19,134 bases of DNA, taken from assembly GCA_003343685.1 (NCBI GenBank), contig QAKS01000092.1, positions 6,364 to 25,497 of the forward strand, written 5' to 3'. Shown one piece after another: positions 5,882-13,590 of this stretch. The DNA is from Clostridiales bacterium (GTDB taxonomy: Bacteria > Bacillota > Clostridia > Christensenellales > Christensenellaceae). The notes under the pieces are model-generated. The model was not told where the DNA came from and searched no databases. It saw only the letters and a list, made by a program, of their open reading frames with translations. Each line of letters starts with the position of its first letter. Within the stretch, counting starts at the first letter, position 1. The position numbers and the translations under genes were made by a program.

Positions 5882-8800
5882 TTATCCGAAATACTCCACG
5901 CCGGACAGGAATATCCTCTGATCCTTTTCGCCCGGCACGTTTTTCATAAGCCCCTCGTGGTAACGCTCGCTGTGACCCATCTTCCCCAGAATCCGTCCGT
6001 CCGGAGACATAATGCCCTCTACGGCGCCGTAAGAGCCGTTCGGATTGTGTTCGATGTCCATAGACGGTTTCCCGTCGTAATCCACATACTGCGTCGCCAC
6101 CTGTCCGTTTTTGAACAGCTCGTCAAGCTCTGTCTCTGAAGCAACAAAGCGTCCCTCACCGTGAGATACCGCAACCGTATGTATATCACCCGACTCGGTA
6201 TGCATGAGCCACGGAGAATTAGCAGAGGTGATCCGCGTGTTTACCAACCGCGATACGTGGCGGCCCAACGTGTTAAAGGTCAGCGTCGGGCTGTCCTTCC
6301 TCATAGGCCGAATTTCGCCATAGGGCACCAGTCCCAGCTTGATAAGCGCCTGAAAGCCGTTGCAAATGCCCAGCATCAGACCGTCCCTCTTCTTGAGCAT
6401 ATCCATCAGCGCGTCTGCCACGATGGGATTTCTAAACGTTGTAGCGATAAACTTTCCGGAGCCGTCCGGCTCATCGCCGCCGGAGAAACCGCCGGGGATC
6501 ATGACGATCTGGGCGTTTCTGATGAGCCGCGCCAGCTCATCCGTAGCCTCTTTGATCTTGTCTGCCGTCAGGTTGTTGATAATAATTGTGTCCGCTTTTG
6601 CTCCCGCCTCTTCAAACACCCGTACCGTGTCATATTCACAGTTCGTGCCGGGGAACACAGGGATTACAACTCTCGGCTTAGCGATTTTGGCCGCGGGCTT
6701 TTTCCACGTCCTGTCCGAAAACAGTCCGGTCTCCTTCATTTCTCCACCCTCTGCAAAGGTTCTGAACACCTTTTCCAGCGGCTCGGTATAGGCCTTCTCA
6801 CATTCCGCAAGGGAGATGCTTTCTCCGTTCCACTCGATTTTTGCCGTATCGGTCAGCTCGCCCACACAATACAGATCCAGCTCATCCGCCTCCAGCAGGA
6901 TGCAGCCGTACAGCTTGTCCGTCAGGCGCTCCAGAGAAATGTCGTCCGCAAAACGCACGCCGACTCCGTTGCCCAGAGCCATCTTTGCGGCACCTGCCAA
7001 AATTCCTCCCCGTTCTACTGCATAAGCCGAATAGATTTTTCCGCTCCCGATCAGCTCCGTCACCATATCCAACTTAGCATTTACATCGCTCCAGATGGGA
7101 AGCCGGCATTCATCGCGGTCAATGTCAACGAGATACAGCTTATGTCCTGCCGCCTTAAACTCCGGAGAGATGACGCCGCCCTTCTTTGCATGGCAGATTG
7201 CAAAGCTGCAAAGGGTCGGCGGCACATGAATGTCGTTATAAGAGCCGCTCATGGAATCCTTTCCGCCGATAGAGGCGATTCCCATACCCCTCTGCGCATA
7301 TTCCGCCCCCAGCAGCGCCGCCACCGGCTTGCCCCAAGTAGACGGATCGTCCGTCATCCTCTCAAAATACTCTTGGAAGGTGAGCCATGCATCGCCCCGC
7401 GCACCTCCCGCCGCCACCAACTTCGCCACAGAGGAGAGCACTGCGTAAACAGCTCCGTGCATAGGGCTCTTTTCCATAATATAGGGATCAATCCCATAGG
7501 TCATAATCGTCACATCGTCCGTGGAAGCGCCGTCCACCGGAATCGCCGCACACATTGCCTGCGCCGGGGAAAGCTGCCGTTTTCCGCCGAGAGGCATCGT
7601 CACCGTCGCCGCGCCGATGGTTGAGTCAAACCGCTCAATCAATCCCTTTTGGCTGCATATGTTGAGATCGCCCAAAAGACCTGTTACCGTCTCTTTCAGG
7701 CTCTCCGCCTTTTTTTCGCTGAACAGCGCATGGGTATCGCCGTTTTGCACCAGCGCCTTTGCATACTGCGCCGCACCGTTTGTGTCGAGAAACTTCCGCT
7801 TGATGTCGACAATCGTATTGCCGCACCAGTCCATTCTCATGCGCCCCGTATCTGTAACGACCGCCACCTCGGTTGCCTCCAGGTTTTCCTCTTCGGCAAG
7901 GGCGATCACCTTTTCCACATCCTTTTTCTCTACGACAATCGCCATTCTCTCCTGAGACTCGGAAATCGCCAGCTCCGTCCCGTCAAGACCCTCATATTTT
8001 TTCGGCACCTTGTCCAGCCAGATGTCAAGGCTGGGCGCAAGCTCGCCAATGGCGACGCATACGCCGCCCGCGCCGAAATCGTTGCAGCGCTTGATCAGCG
8101 TAGAAAATTCTCCGTTTCGGAACAGTCTTTGCAGCTTTCTCTCTGTCAACGGGTTGCCCTTCTGCACTTCGGCGCTGCATGTGTCGATAGATTTGTCGTC
8201 ATGTGCCTTGCTGCTGCCGGTAGCCCCGCCGCAGCCGTCCCTTCCGGTGCGTCCGCCGATGAGAACAATCGCATCTCCCGCAAGGGGCGTCTCCCGCCGC
8301 ACATTCTCCGCAGGCGCCGCGCCTACTACCGCGCCGATCTCCATGCGCTTGGCTTTATAGCCCTCATGATATACTTCGTTTACAATTCCCGTCGCCAGAC
8401 CGATCTGGTTGCCGTAGGAGGAATAGCCCGCGGCCGCCTCACGGGTCAGCTTGCGCTGGGGCAGCTTGTGTTCCATCGTATCTTTGATTCTCTCCCGGGG
8501 ATCTCCGCATCCGGTGACGCGCATTGCCTGATACACATAGCTGCGCCCCGACAGCGGATCGCGAATAGCGCCGCCGAGACAGGTCGCCGCTCCGCCGAAA
8601 GGTTCGATTTCCGTCGGGTGGTTGTGCGTTTCGTTTTTGAACATGATCAGGTAGTCCCGCTTGCCCTCGCTGATATCAATCGTCTGCTTAAAAGAGCAGG
8701 CGTTGATCTCCTCGCTCTCGTCCAGCATCGGCAAAAGTCCCGCCTTTTTCGCCTCCTTGACATAAATCGTCGCCATGTCCATCAGACAGACGGGCTTGTT

Positions 8801-9583
8801 CTTACCCTGATAGAGCTTTTTTCTGGATTCCAAATACTGCTCGTAAAGCTCCTTTGCCTTTGCTCCCGCTTCGCCCTCCTCGAAATTCACCTCCGTAAGC
8901 TCCGTTTGGAACGTCGTGTGACGGCAGTGATCCGACCAGTACGTGTCGATCACCTTGATCTCCGTAATGGTGGGGTCTCTCTTTTCCGCGGCAAAGTAAT
9001 CACGGGCAAAGATCAGATCATCTCCGCTCATGGCGTATTCTGCGCTCATGGCTCGAAGCTCGTCGTCGCTCTTTTTTATAAAGCCCTCCATCACATCGAC
9101 GGTGGTGGGGCGCGTAAGTTCCATTTCCAGCGTTTCCGGTTTTTCCATAGAGGCCTCGCGGGAATCTACCGGGTTGATCACATAGGTCTTGATGCGCTCC
9201 AGCTCCTCCTCACTTACACCCCCGACCACGTATATTTTCGCAGTCCGTATAGCGGGGCGCGTTTTCTGCGTGAGCAGCTCTACGCACTGAGCCGCGCTGT
9301 CCGCTCTCTGGTCATACTGTCCGGGGAGAAATTCCACCGCGAAAGCCATTCCCTCCGTTTCCGGCAGCCTTTCGGGATAGACTGCGTCCACAGCGGGCTC
9401 GCTGAATACATTTTCTACAGCCTTGTCATAGTCCTCCCCGTCCATGCCTTCCGCGTCATACCGCAGAAAAATTCTCAGGCTGTCCGCATTCTTAATCATC
9501 AGATTCGACCTGAAGTCGTGAAGCGTCTTTTTCGCCTCGACGTCAAATCCCGGCCGCTTTTCCACAAAAATTCTTCTTACCAT
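5882..9583 (-). CDS. purL: Phosphoribosylformylglycinamidine synthase, single-chain
   Basis: Catalyses the fourth step of purine synthesis: FGAR plus glutamine and ATP to FGAM. At 1233 aa it is the fused clostridial form, with a PurS-like N-terminal region (about 1-140), linker with T-Y-W-S-D-H-C-R-H (214-222), two AIR-synthase-like halves with N-E-T-H-N-H-P-T-E-I-E-P-F (317-329), and a class I glutaminase domain from about residue 969. In the glutaminase the nucleophile Cys is near 1074 (G-I-C-N-G-F) and the His/Glu pair near 1204 and 1206 (G-H-S-E-R). All key motifs are present, so the enzyme should be active without separate PurS or PurQ. The ATG at 9583 has GGAGGAG 4 nt upstream, and that site nearly touches the stop of the AEC gene (12 nt gap), indicating translational coupling. 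It is the last gene of a four-gene operon and ends at the hairpin at 5834-5860. No other pur gene is nearby. Confidence 0.97.
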   Translation of the reverse strand: MVRRIFVEKRPGFDVEAKKTLHDFRSNLMIKNADSLRIFLRYDAEGMDGEDYDKAVENVFSEPAVDAVYPERLPETEGMAFAVEFLPGQYDQRADSAAQCVELLTQKTRPAIRTAKIYVVGGVSEEELERIKTYVINPVDSREASMEKPETLEMELTRPTTVDVMEGFIKKSDDELRAMSAEYAMSGDDLIFARDYFAAEKRDPTITEIKVIDTYWSDHCRHTTFQTELTEVNFEEGEAGAKAKELYEQYLESRKKLYQGKNKPVCLMDMATIYVKEAKKAGLLPMLDESEEINACSFKQTIDISEGKRDYLIMFKNETHNHPTEIEPFGGAATCLGGAIRDPLSGRSYVYQAMRVTGCGDPRERIKDTMEHKLPQRKLTREAAAGYSSYGNQIGLATGIVNEVYHEGYKAKRMEIGAVVGAAPAENVRRETPLAGDAIVLIGGRTGRDGCGGATGSSKAHDDKSIDTCSAEVQKGNPLTERKLQRLFRNGEFSTLIKRCNDFGAGGVCVAIGELAPSLDIWLDKVPKKYEGLDGTELAISESQERMAIVVEKKDVEKVIALAEEENLEATEVAVVTDTGRMRMDWCGNTIVDIKRKFLDTNGAAQYAKALVQNGDTHALFSEKKAESLKETVTGLLGDLNICSQKGLIERFDSTIGAATVTMPLGGKRQLSPAQAMCAAIPVDGASTDDVTIMTYGIDPYIMEKSPMHGAVYAVLSSVAKLVAAGGARGDAWLTFQEYFERMTDDPSTWGKPVAALLGAEYAQRGMGIASIGGKDSMSGSYNDIHVPPTLCSFAICHAKKGGVISPEFKAAGHKLYLVDIDRDECRLPIWSDVNAKLDMVTELIGSGKIYSAYAVERGGILAGAAKMALGNGVGVRFADDISLERLTDKLYGCILLEADELDLYCVGELTDTAKIEWNGESISLAECEKAYTEPLEKVFRTFAEGGEMKETGLFSDRTWKKPAAKIAKPRVVIPVFPGTNCEYDTVRVFEEAGAKADTIIINNLTADKIKEATDELARLIRNAQIVMIPGGFSGGDEPDGSGKFIATTFRNPIVADALMDMLKKRDGLMLGICNGFQALIKLGLVPYGEIRPMRKDSPTLTFNTLGRHVSRLVNTRITSANSPWLMHTESGDIHTVAVSHGEGRFVASETELDELFKNGQVATQYVDYDGKPSMDIEHNPNGSYGAVEGIMSPDGRILGKMGHSERYHEGLMKNVPGEKDQRIFLSGVEYFG

Positions 9584-9595
9584 TTTTCTCCTCCG

Positions 9596-10555
9596 TCAAG
9601 CTCCCACAATCATTTCAACTGCCATCATTACAAGCGGCACCGTCACCACAGAACCCACTACCGAATACAGCAGCAGCTTCGTGGAATAGTCCGTGTCCGC
9701 TCCGTAAGCCTTGCTCATCGTCACCGGCTGCACTGCGCTGGAAAGCCCAAACTGCAGCGCCATGACCTCTATGTAAAACGGGTCCATACCGACGAGAAGC
9801 GACAGCGCCACAATAATCACAACCGAAATCACCAACCGGAATATAACAGCCGCGATCACCCCGCGTTCCGGCTTCATATTTTTGAATCCCATATTATAAA
9901 TGACCGAACCCACAAACAGCAGCGCCATCGGCGATGTCACCTTGCCCACCGAATCTACGGCGATCATAAGAAATCTGGGCAGAACAATTCCCAAAAGCGC
10001 CAATACCACCGACAGTATAATGGTAATCGTCGGCGGAGTCACCATTCCCTTCAGGATTTTGCCGATCTGCTGCTTCTCCCCGCCGCCGTTGATCACGCCC
10101 GCATCCCTTCTCGTCAGCATGACGCCTACCGTATTGGTAAACAGGGTTTGTCCGAAATAGAGCAGCACCATCGGCGGATTTCCCGCCGCGCCAAACACGC
10201 TTTCCACCATAGGAAAACCGATAAACGATGAATTGGAAGTCACCGCACCCTGCATAAACTGTCCGCGCCGCCTGTTGGGGACGCGAATGATGAGGGCAAT
10301 CAGCCACGTCAGAAAAAAAGACAGCACCATCGTAGCCACTGTTACAAGAAAAACAGGGAGTAGCTCGGTGAGCTCTTCCCTCGAAAAATAGTTCTGGAAG
10401 CTGGACAAAATTGTCGCGGGAAGTGTGACATTGATGACGAGCTTGCTCATCATCATTCTCTCCCGCTCCTGAAACATGCCGCTCCGGCTTAAAAAATATC
10501 CCAGCGCCATGATCAGCACAACTCCTACACTTGCTTCCAGAGAACTGATAAACAT
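9596..10555 (-). CDS. AEC family transporter (auxin efflux carrier-like)
   Basis: A 319-aa integral membrane protein with about ten hydrophobic segments in two halves, as usual for the AEC (auxin efflux carrier) family of bacterial transporters for malate, malonate, amino acids or other small organic anions. Typical signatures: the first-half loop S-N-S-S-F-I-G-F-P-M (about 107-116) and the second-half S-S-A-V-Q-P-V-T-M-S-K-A-Y-G, where the discontinuous transport helices cross. The ATG at 10555 has GGGAG about 6 nt upstream, overlapping the stop of the aspartate kinase gene (9 nt gap). Its place between aspartate kinase and purL suggests export or uptake of an aspartate-family amino acid or a related anion, but the substrate cannot be read from the sequence. 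Confidence 0.92.
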   Translation of the reverse strand: MFISSLEASVGVVLIMALGYFLSRSGMFQERERMMMSKLVINVTLPATILSSFQNYFSREELTELLPVFLVTVATMVLSFFLTWLIALIIRVPNRRRGQFMQGAVTSNSSFIGFPMVESVFGAAGNPPMVLLYFGQTLFTNTVGVMLTRRDAGVINGGGEKQQIGKILKGMVTPPTITIILSVVLALLGIVLPRFLMIAVDSVGKVTSPMALLFVGSVIYNMGFKNMKPERGVIAAVIFRLVISVVIIVALSLLVGMDPFYIEVMALQFGLSSAVQPVTMSKAYGADTDYSTKLLLYSVVGSVVTVPLVMMAVEMIVGA

Positions 10556-10564
10556 ACCTGCTCC

Positions 10565-11881
10565 CTACTTCCTAAATGCGTGATAAATCGCACGGATTGC
10601 GCGCTCAAAATCAGCCGTTTCCACCCCGACGATGATGTTCATCTCGCTGGAGCCTTGGTCGATCATACGGATATTGATCTTTTCCTCTGCCAACGCGATA
10701 AATATCTTTGCCGCCGTTCCCACGTTGCTGATCATCCCGCGGCCCACAGTGGCAATGAGCGCCATATGGCCTATCACCTCCACACTGTCCGGCTCACAGG
10801 AGCGGTGAATATCATCTACAATATTGCCGATATTTTCGCCCGCTCTCGCGTCCTCCAGCACCACACAGAGCGAATCAATGCTGGACGGCATATGCTCAAA
10901 GGGCAGCCCATACTTCTCCACACAGGCCAACACCTTCCTGCCAAATCCAAGCTCCGCATTCATGCCGTTTTTTTCAATCGACAGCACAGTAAAGCCCTTC
11001 TTTCCGGCAATTCCGGTCACGTGGCTGTCTCCCTCTCTCACGTCCGTCTCCGGCACGATCATCGTACCCATTTCGCCCGGATTGTTCGTGTTCCGCACAT
11101 TGATGGGAATCGCCGCCTGATACACCGGAAAAATAGCGTCCTCATGGAGAACTGACGCGCCCATGTAGGAAAGCTCCCGCAGTTCTTTATAGGTTATTAC
11201 GTCAATTTTTTCCGCATCCGCTACAATTCGGGGATCTGTCATACGGATCCCGTCCACATCGGTCCAGTTTTCATAAATTTTGGCGTTAATTGCAGACGCG
11301 GCTATGGCGCCGGTCACGTCCGAACCGCCGCGGGAAAACGTCTTGATTTCTCCGTCCGGCATGCTCCCGTAAAAGCCCGGCAGAACCGCCCGCTTGGCGC
11401 CGCTCATCCATTGGCGTATGTCGTTTTTCGTTTCCGCCTCTACATACCTGCCGCGCCTGTCAAAATGGATCACGTCTGCCGCGTCAATAAATTTGCAGCC
11501 CAGCTTGCTCGCCAACAGCATGCCGTTTAGAAACTCGCCTCTGCTTGCCGCGTATTCCTCCGACGCGCCGTTTTTCAAATCCTCTTTAATCCTGTAAATA
11601 TGCTTTTCAATGTTAAACGAAATCTTAAGCCCGTCTCTGATCTCGGCAAAACGCGCCGAAATCTTATTCATAATTCCGTCCAGATCGCCGCCGGTATTCG
11701 CCGCCTCATAGGCCGCGTACAGCATGTCGGTCACTTTCGTATCCTCCGGATACCTCTTTCCGGGCGCGGACGGCACGATGAGACGCCTTGCGTCATCCGC
11801 TTCAATAATTTTGATCACCTTCCTGATCTGGCCGGCGTCAGCAAGCGAGCTGCCACCGAATTTTGCAACTATACTTTCCAT
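10565..11881 (-). CDS. Aspartate kinase
   Basis: Phosphorylates aspartate, the first step to Lys, Thr, Met and diaminopimelate. The 438-aa protein has the kinase start K-F-G-G-S-S (7-12), S-R-G-G-S-D-V-T-G near residue 205, E-N-W-T-D-V-D-G-I, and two C-terminal ACT domains (about 300-438, with the D-Q-G-S-S-E-M-N-I signature) that usually bind the inhibiting amino acid. The nucleotide-side loop reads V-P-S-A-P-G-K-R where many aspartate kinases have V-V-S-A-M, typical of a clostridial subgroup. The frame can be extended four codons to TTG at 11893, but ATG at 11881 gives the usual N-terminus and starts 1 nt after the DUF1015 stop. Second gene of the operon, tightly coupled on both sides. No hom, asd or dap gene is in the window, so which amino acid controls it is open. 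Confidence 0.95.
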   Translation of the reverse strand: MESIVAKFGGSSLADAGQIRKVIKIIEADDARRLIVPSAPGKRYPEDTKVTDMLYAAYEAANTGGDLDGIMNKISARFAEIRDGLKISFNIEKHIYRIKEDLKNGASEEYAASRGEFLNGMLLASKLGCKFIDAADVIHFDRRGRYVEAETKNDIRQWMSGAKRAVLPGFYGSMPDGEIKTFSRGGSDVTGAIAASAINAKIYENWTDVDGIRMTDPRIVADAEKIDVITYKELRELSYMGASVLHEDAIFPVYQAAIPINVRNTNNPGEMGTMIVPETDVREGDSHVTGIAGKKGFTVLSIEKNGMNAELGFGRKVLACVEKYGLPFEHMPSSIDSLCVVLEDARAGENIGNIVDDIHRSCEPDSVEVIGHMALIATVGRGMISNVGTAAKIFIALAEEKINIRMIDQGSSEMNIIVGVETADFERAIRAIYHAFRK

Positions 11882-11882
11882 C

Positions 11883-13220
11883 TTATTCCCCAACTTCTTC
11901 CTCTTCTGTCTCCTCTTCCTCCGGCACCGAAAGCAGGCGGCACTCCAGATAATATCTCTTCTGGTTCTCCTCTCCGATCGAAAACGTCTTTTTCGGCAGT
12001 ACGCCGCATTTCACAATCATATCGAAAAACTCGTCCTTATTGAGCGCCGGCATAATAAAGCCCAAATTGTCATATCCTGACGTCAGCTCAGCCAGTGCCT
12101 CGTCGCTGTGAACATACTCAATGGCGCTTGTGGGGTTCTCCTCCACATACTGCTCCAAAATGGGCTGAAGCACCTCAACCGTCAGCGTGTGTTCGGCTTC
12201 GCCGCCCAGCTCAATCCAGCCTACGCTGTCTTTTGAGCAGAAGTAAATGCGTTTGCCGTTGGAATCGGCAATGTCCTCGCTGTTCTGCCTGCGGCGCGAA
12301 AAGACCAGCTTTGCCGACACACCGCCCGCATTCAGCTTATCCACTACATACTGCACACACTGGGGCGGAGGCGTTCCCATAATCACTCTGTGAATCGGCA
12401 TAAACATCAAGCCCTCGTCGTGAATGTTGATCAGCTCCACCAGCGCATACCGAAGCGGGCTTTCCGCCTGTTCCTCCGGGGTGAGCAGAATTTTCTCCCT
12501 CTCCCAAACCTCCTTGGCTGTCGCCAGGGAGTGATTCCCGTCGCCCACGGCAAACCTCATTCCATCCTTCTCCGGCAGGCTCATCATGGCATAAAGCGCG
12601 TCGTTCGTCGCCATTTTGTCGTTCACGAAATATCCCTTGATATTTCCGCCGCCGCCCATTAAGTCAAAATCATACAGCAGCGGGTAAAATTTTCTGCGTT
12701 CATACAACGGCTCGATAACCGTTTTGTCCTTGTCGTCCATGAGAACGATCACGTGGGGCATTTCCATCATCGCTCCGCGGCGAATCTCAATGCGCGGCGG
12801 AATGCGATCCAAAATGGTCTGCTCCGTAGCGCGGATCGCGGGCTTTTTCTCAATGTCGTAGTGATAATGCTCCAGGTCTACCGCGACCATCAGCCCCTTT
12901 CTGGGCTGTCCGCAAATCATGCGCTCTACCAGCACAAACCCCTCCGGCAGCAGCTTTAAGACGCTGTCGTCGATATACCTCTTCATCGTCTCCTTGATGT
13001 ACCCAATCATCTCAGAACGCGACGGATCATTTATATATATCTCGGGGAGCATAATATGCAGGGTACTGGGATTTCCCCCGACAAATTTCTCCACGTCCTT
13101 CCAGTATCTCTCGTCAGAAGTATACTGATCGCATGCCAAGACCGACCACTTTGTCATATTGACGTTCTCGTCCGGGATCAAAATCTCCGGTACTTTGACC
13201 CCCATGTCGGTTATCTTCAT
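11883..13220 (-). CDS. DUF1015 family protein, possible ParB/SerK-like fold kinase
   Basis: A 445-aa soluble protein that I recognise as DUF1015 (PF06245). Typical motifs: L-A-C-D-Q-Y-T-S near residue 30, R-A-T-E-Q-T-I at 130-136 and G-D-G-N-H-S-L-A-T-A-K at 226-236. DUF1015 genes often sit next to serine-synthesis genes in clostridia. The D-G-N-H motif followed by an Ala-rich helix resembles the D-G-H-H-R motif of ParB/sulfiredoxin-fold enzymes such as the archaeal ADP-dependent serine kinase SerK; this is inference, not shown. The last 15 residues are almost all acidic. ATG at 13220 is preferred to TTG at 13244; AAGG lies 8 nt upstream and AAGGAG 12 nt upstream. First gene of the operon, with a good promoter at 13259-13287, and its stop is 1 nt from the aspartate kinase start. 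Confidence 0.88.
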   Translation of the reverse strand: MKITDMGVKVPEILIPDENVNMTKWSVLACDQYTSDERYWKDVEKFVGGNPSTLHIMLPEIYINDPSRSEMIGYIKETMKRYIDDSVLKLLPEGFVLVERMICGQPRKGLMVAVDLEHYHYDIEKKPAIRATEQTILDRIPPRIEIRRGAMMEMPHVIVLMDDKDKTVIEPLYERRKFYPLLYDFDLMGGGGNIKGYFVNDKMATNDALYAMMSLPEKDGMRFAVGDGNHSLATAKEVWEREKILLTPEEQAESPLRYALVELINIHDEGLMFMPIHRVIMGTPPPQCVQYVVDKLNAGGVSAKLVFSRRRQNSEDIADSNGKRIYFCSKDSVGWIELGGEAEHTLTVEVLQPILEQYVEENPTSAIEYVHSDEALAELTSGYDNLGFIMPALNKDEFFDMIVKCGVLPKKTFSIGEENQKRYYLECRLLSVPEEEETEEEEVGE

Positions 13221-13258
13221 AATATGTGCCTTCTCCTTACACAAAAATATCCTATAAT

Positions 13259-13287
13259 ACTATAGCACATTGCAGCCGGCCATTCAA
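13259..13287 (-). promoter_or_regulatory. Promoter of the DUF1015-aspartate kinase-AEC-purL operon
   Basis: On the minus strand, -35 TTGAAT (13282-13287), 17-bp spacer, -10 TATAGT (13259-13264), with TGC directly before the -10 (extended -10). The predicted start near 13252 leaves a leader of about 30 nt. It is back to back with the leuS promoter, with 38 bp between the two -35 boxes. Confidence 0.75.
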
Positions 13288-13325
13288 CTTTTTTTCATCT
13301 TTGTTTTCATTCTGCCCTCCCCACC

Positions 13326-13354
13326 TTGACATTTGCGCGCATTTGAGATATATT
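13326..13354 (+). promoter_or_regulatory. leuS promoter
   Basis: TTGACA (13326-13331, full consensus), 17-bp spacer, TATATT (13349-13354). The predicted start near 13361 is just upstream of Stem I of the T-box. Confidence 0.8.
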
Positions 13355-13360
13355 CTTATT

Positions 13361-13566
13361 ATTATATCAGGCTCTTGCGGAGCAGTAGGCAGCAGCCGCG
13401 TCATCAAAGAGACGCCGGTCCCGGCTGAAAGCCGGCGGACAGCGGAGCAGCCGAACTCGCCGCAGCAGACAGAGCAGACGGAAGTGCCGCAGACAGCGCC
13501 TGCGGAAAAAGAGTGGTACCGCGATACATTGGTTGTCGTCTCTTTGGGAGGCGGCGACTTTTATTT
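13361..13566 (+). ncRNA. Leucine T-box riboswitch (leuS leader)
   Basis: Senses uncharged tRNA-Leu and controls read-through into leuS. Stem I closes with TGCGG (13376-13380) and CCGCA; the specifier loop has AGTA on its 5' side (13384-13387) and GAA-CTC on its 3' side (13453-13458), flanked by GGC/GCC pairs. The codon CTC at 13456-13458 specifies leucine. AAAGAGACG near 13406 and GGCTGAAAGCC at 13423-13433 are the AG bulge and distal loop. The T-box proper is TGGTACCGCG (13514-13523). The antiterminator pairs AAAGAG with CTCTTT around it, with inner pairs GCGA and TCGT. The competing terminator is a G-U-rich stem from 13535 (GTCGTC...) to 13558 (...GGCGAC), followed by TTTTATTTT. All parts are visible directly. 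Confidence 0.95.
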
Positions 13567-13590
13567 TAAGTATGGAGAGAGGATTTTAGC

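Noticed and set aside
6161..7624. 487-codon open frame on the plus strand opposite purL
   Set aside because: It lies wholly inside purL in antisense, has His/Arg-rich composition with no domain, and purL motifs prove the minus strand is coding.
7649..10231. 860-codon open frame on the plus strand opposite purL and the AEC gene
   Set aside because: It spans two real minus-strand genes including their junction; the length comes from codon bias of the true strand.
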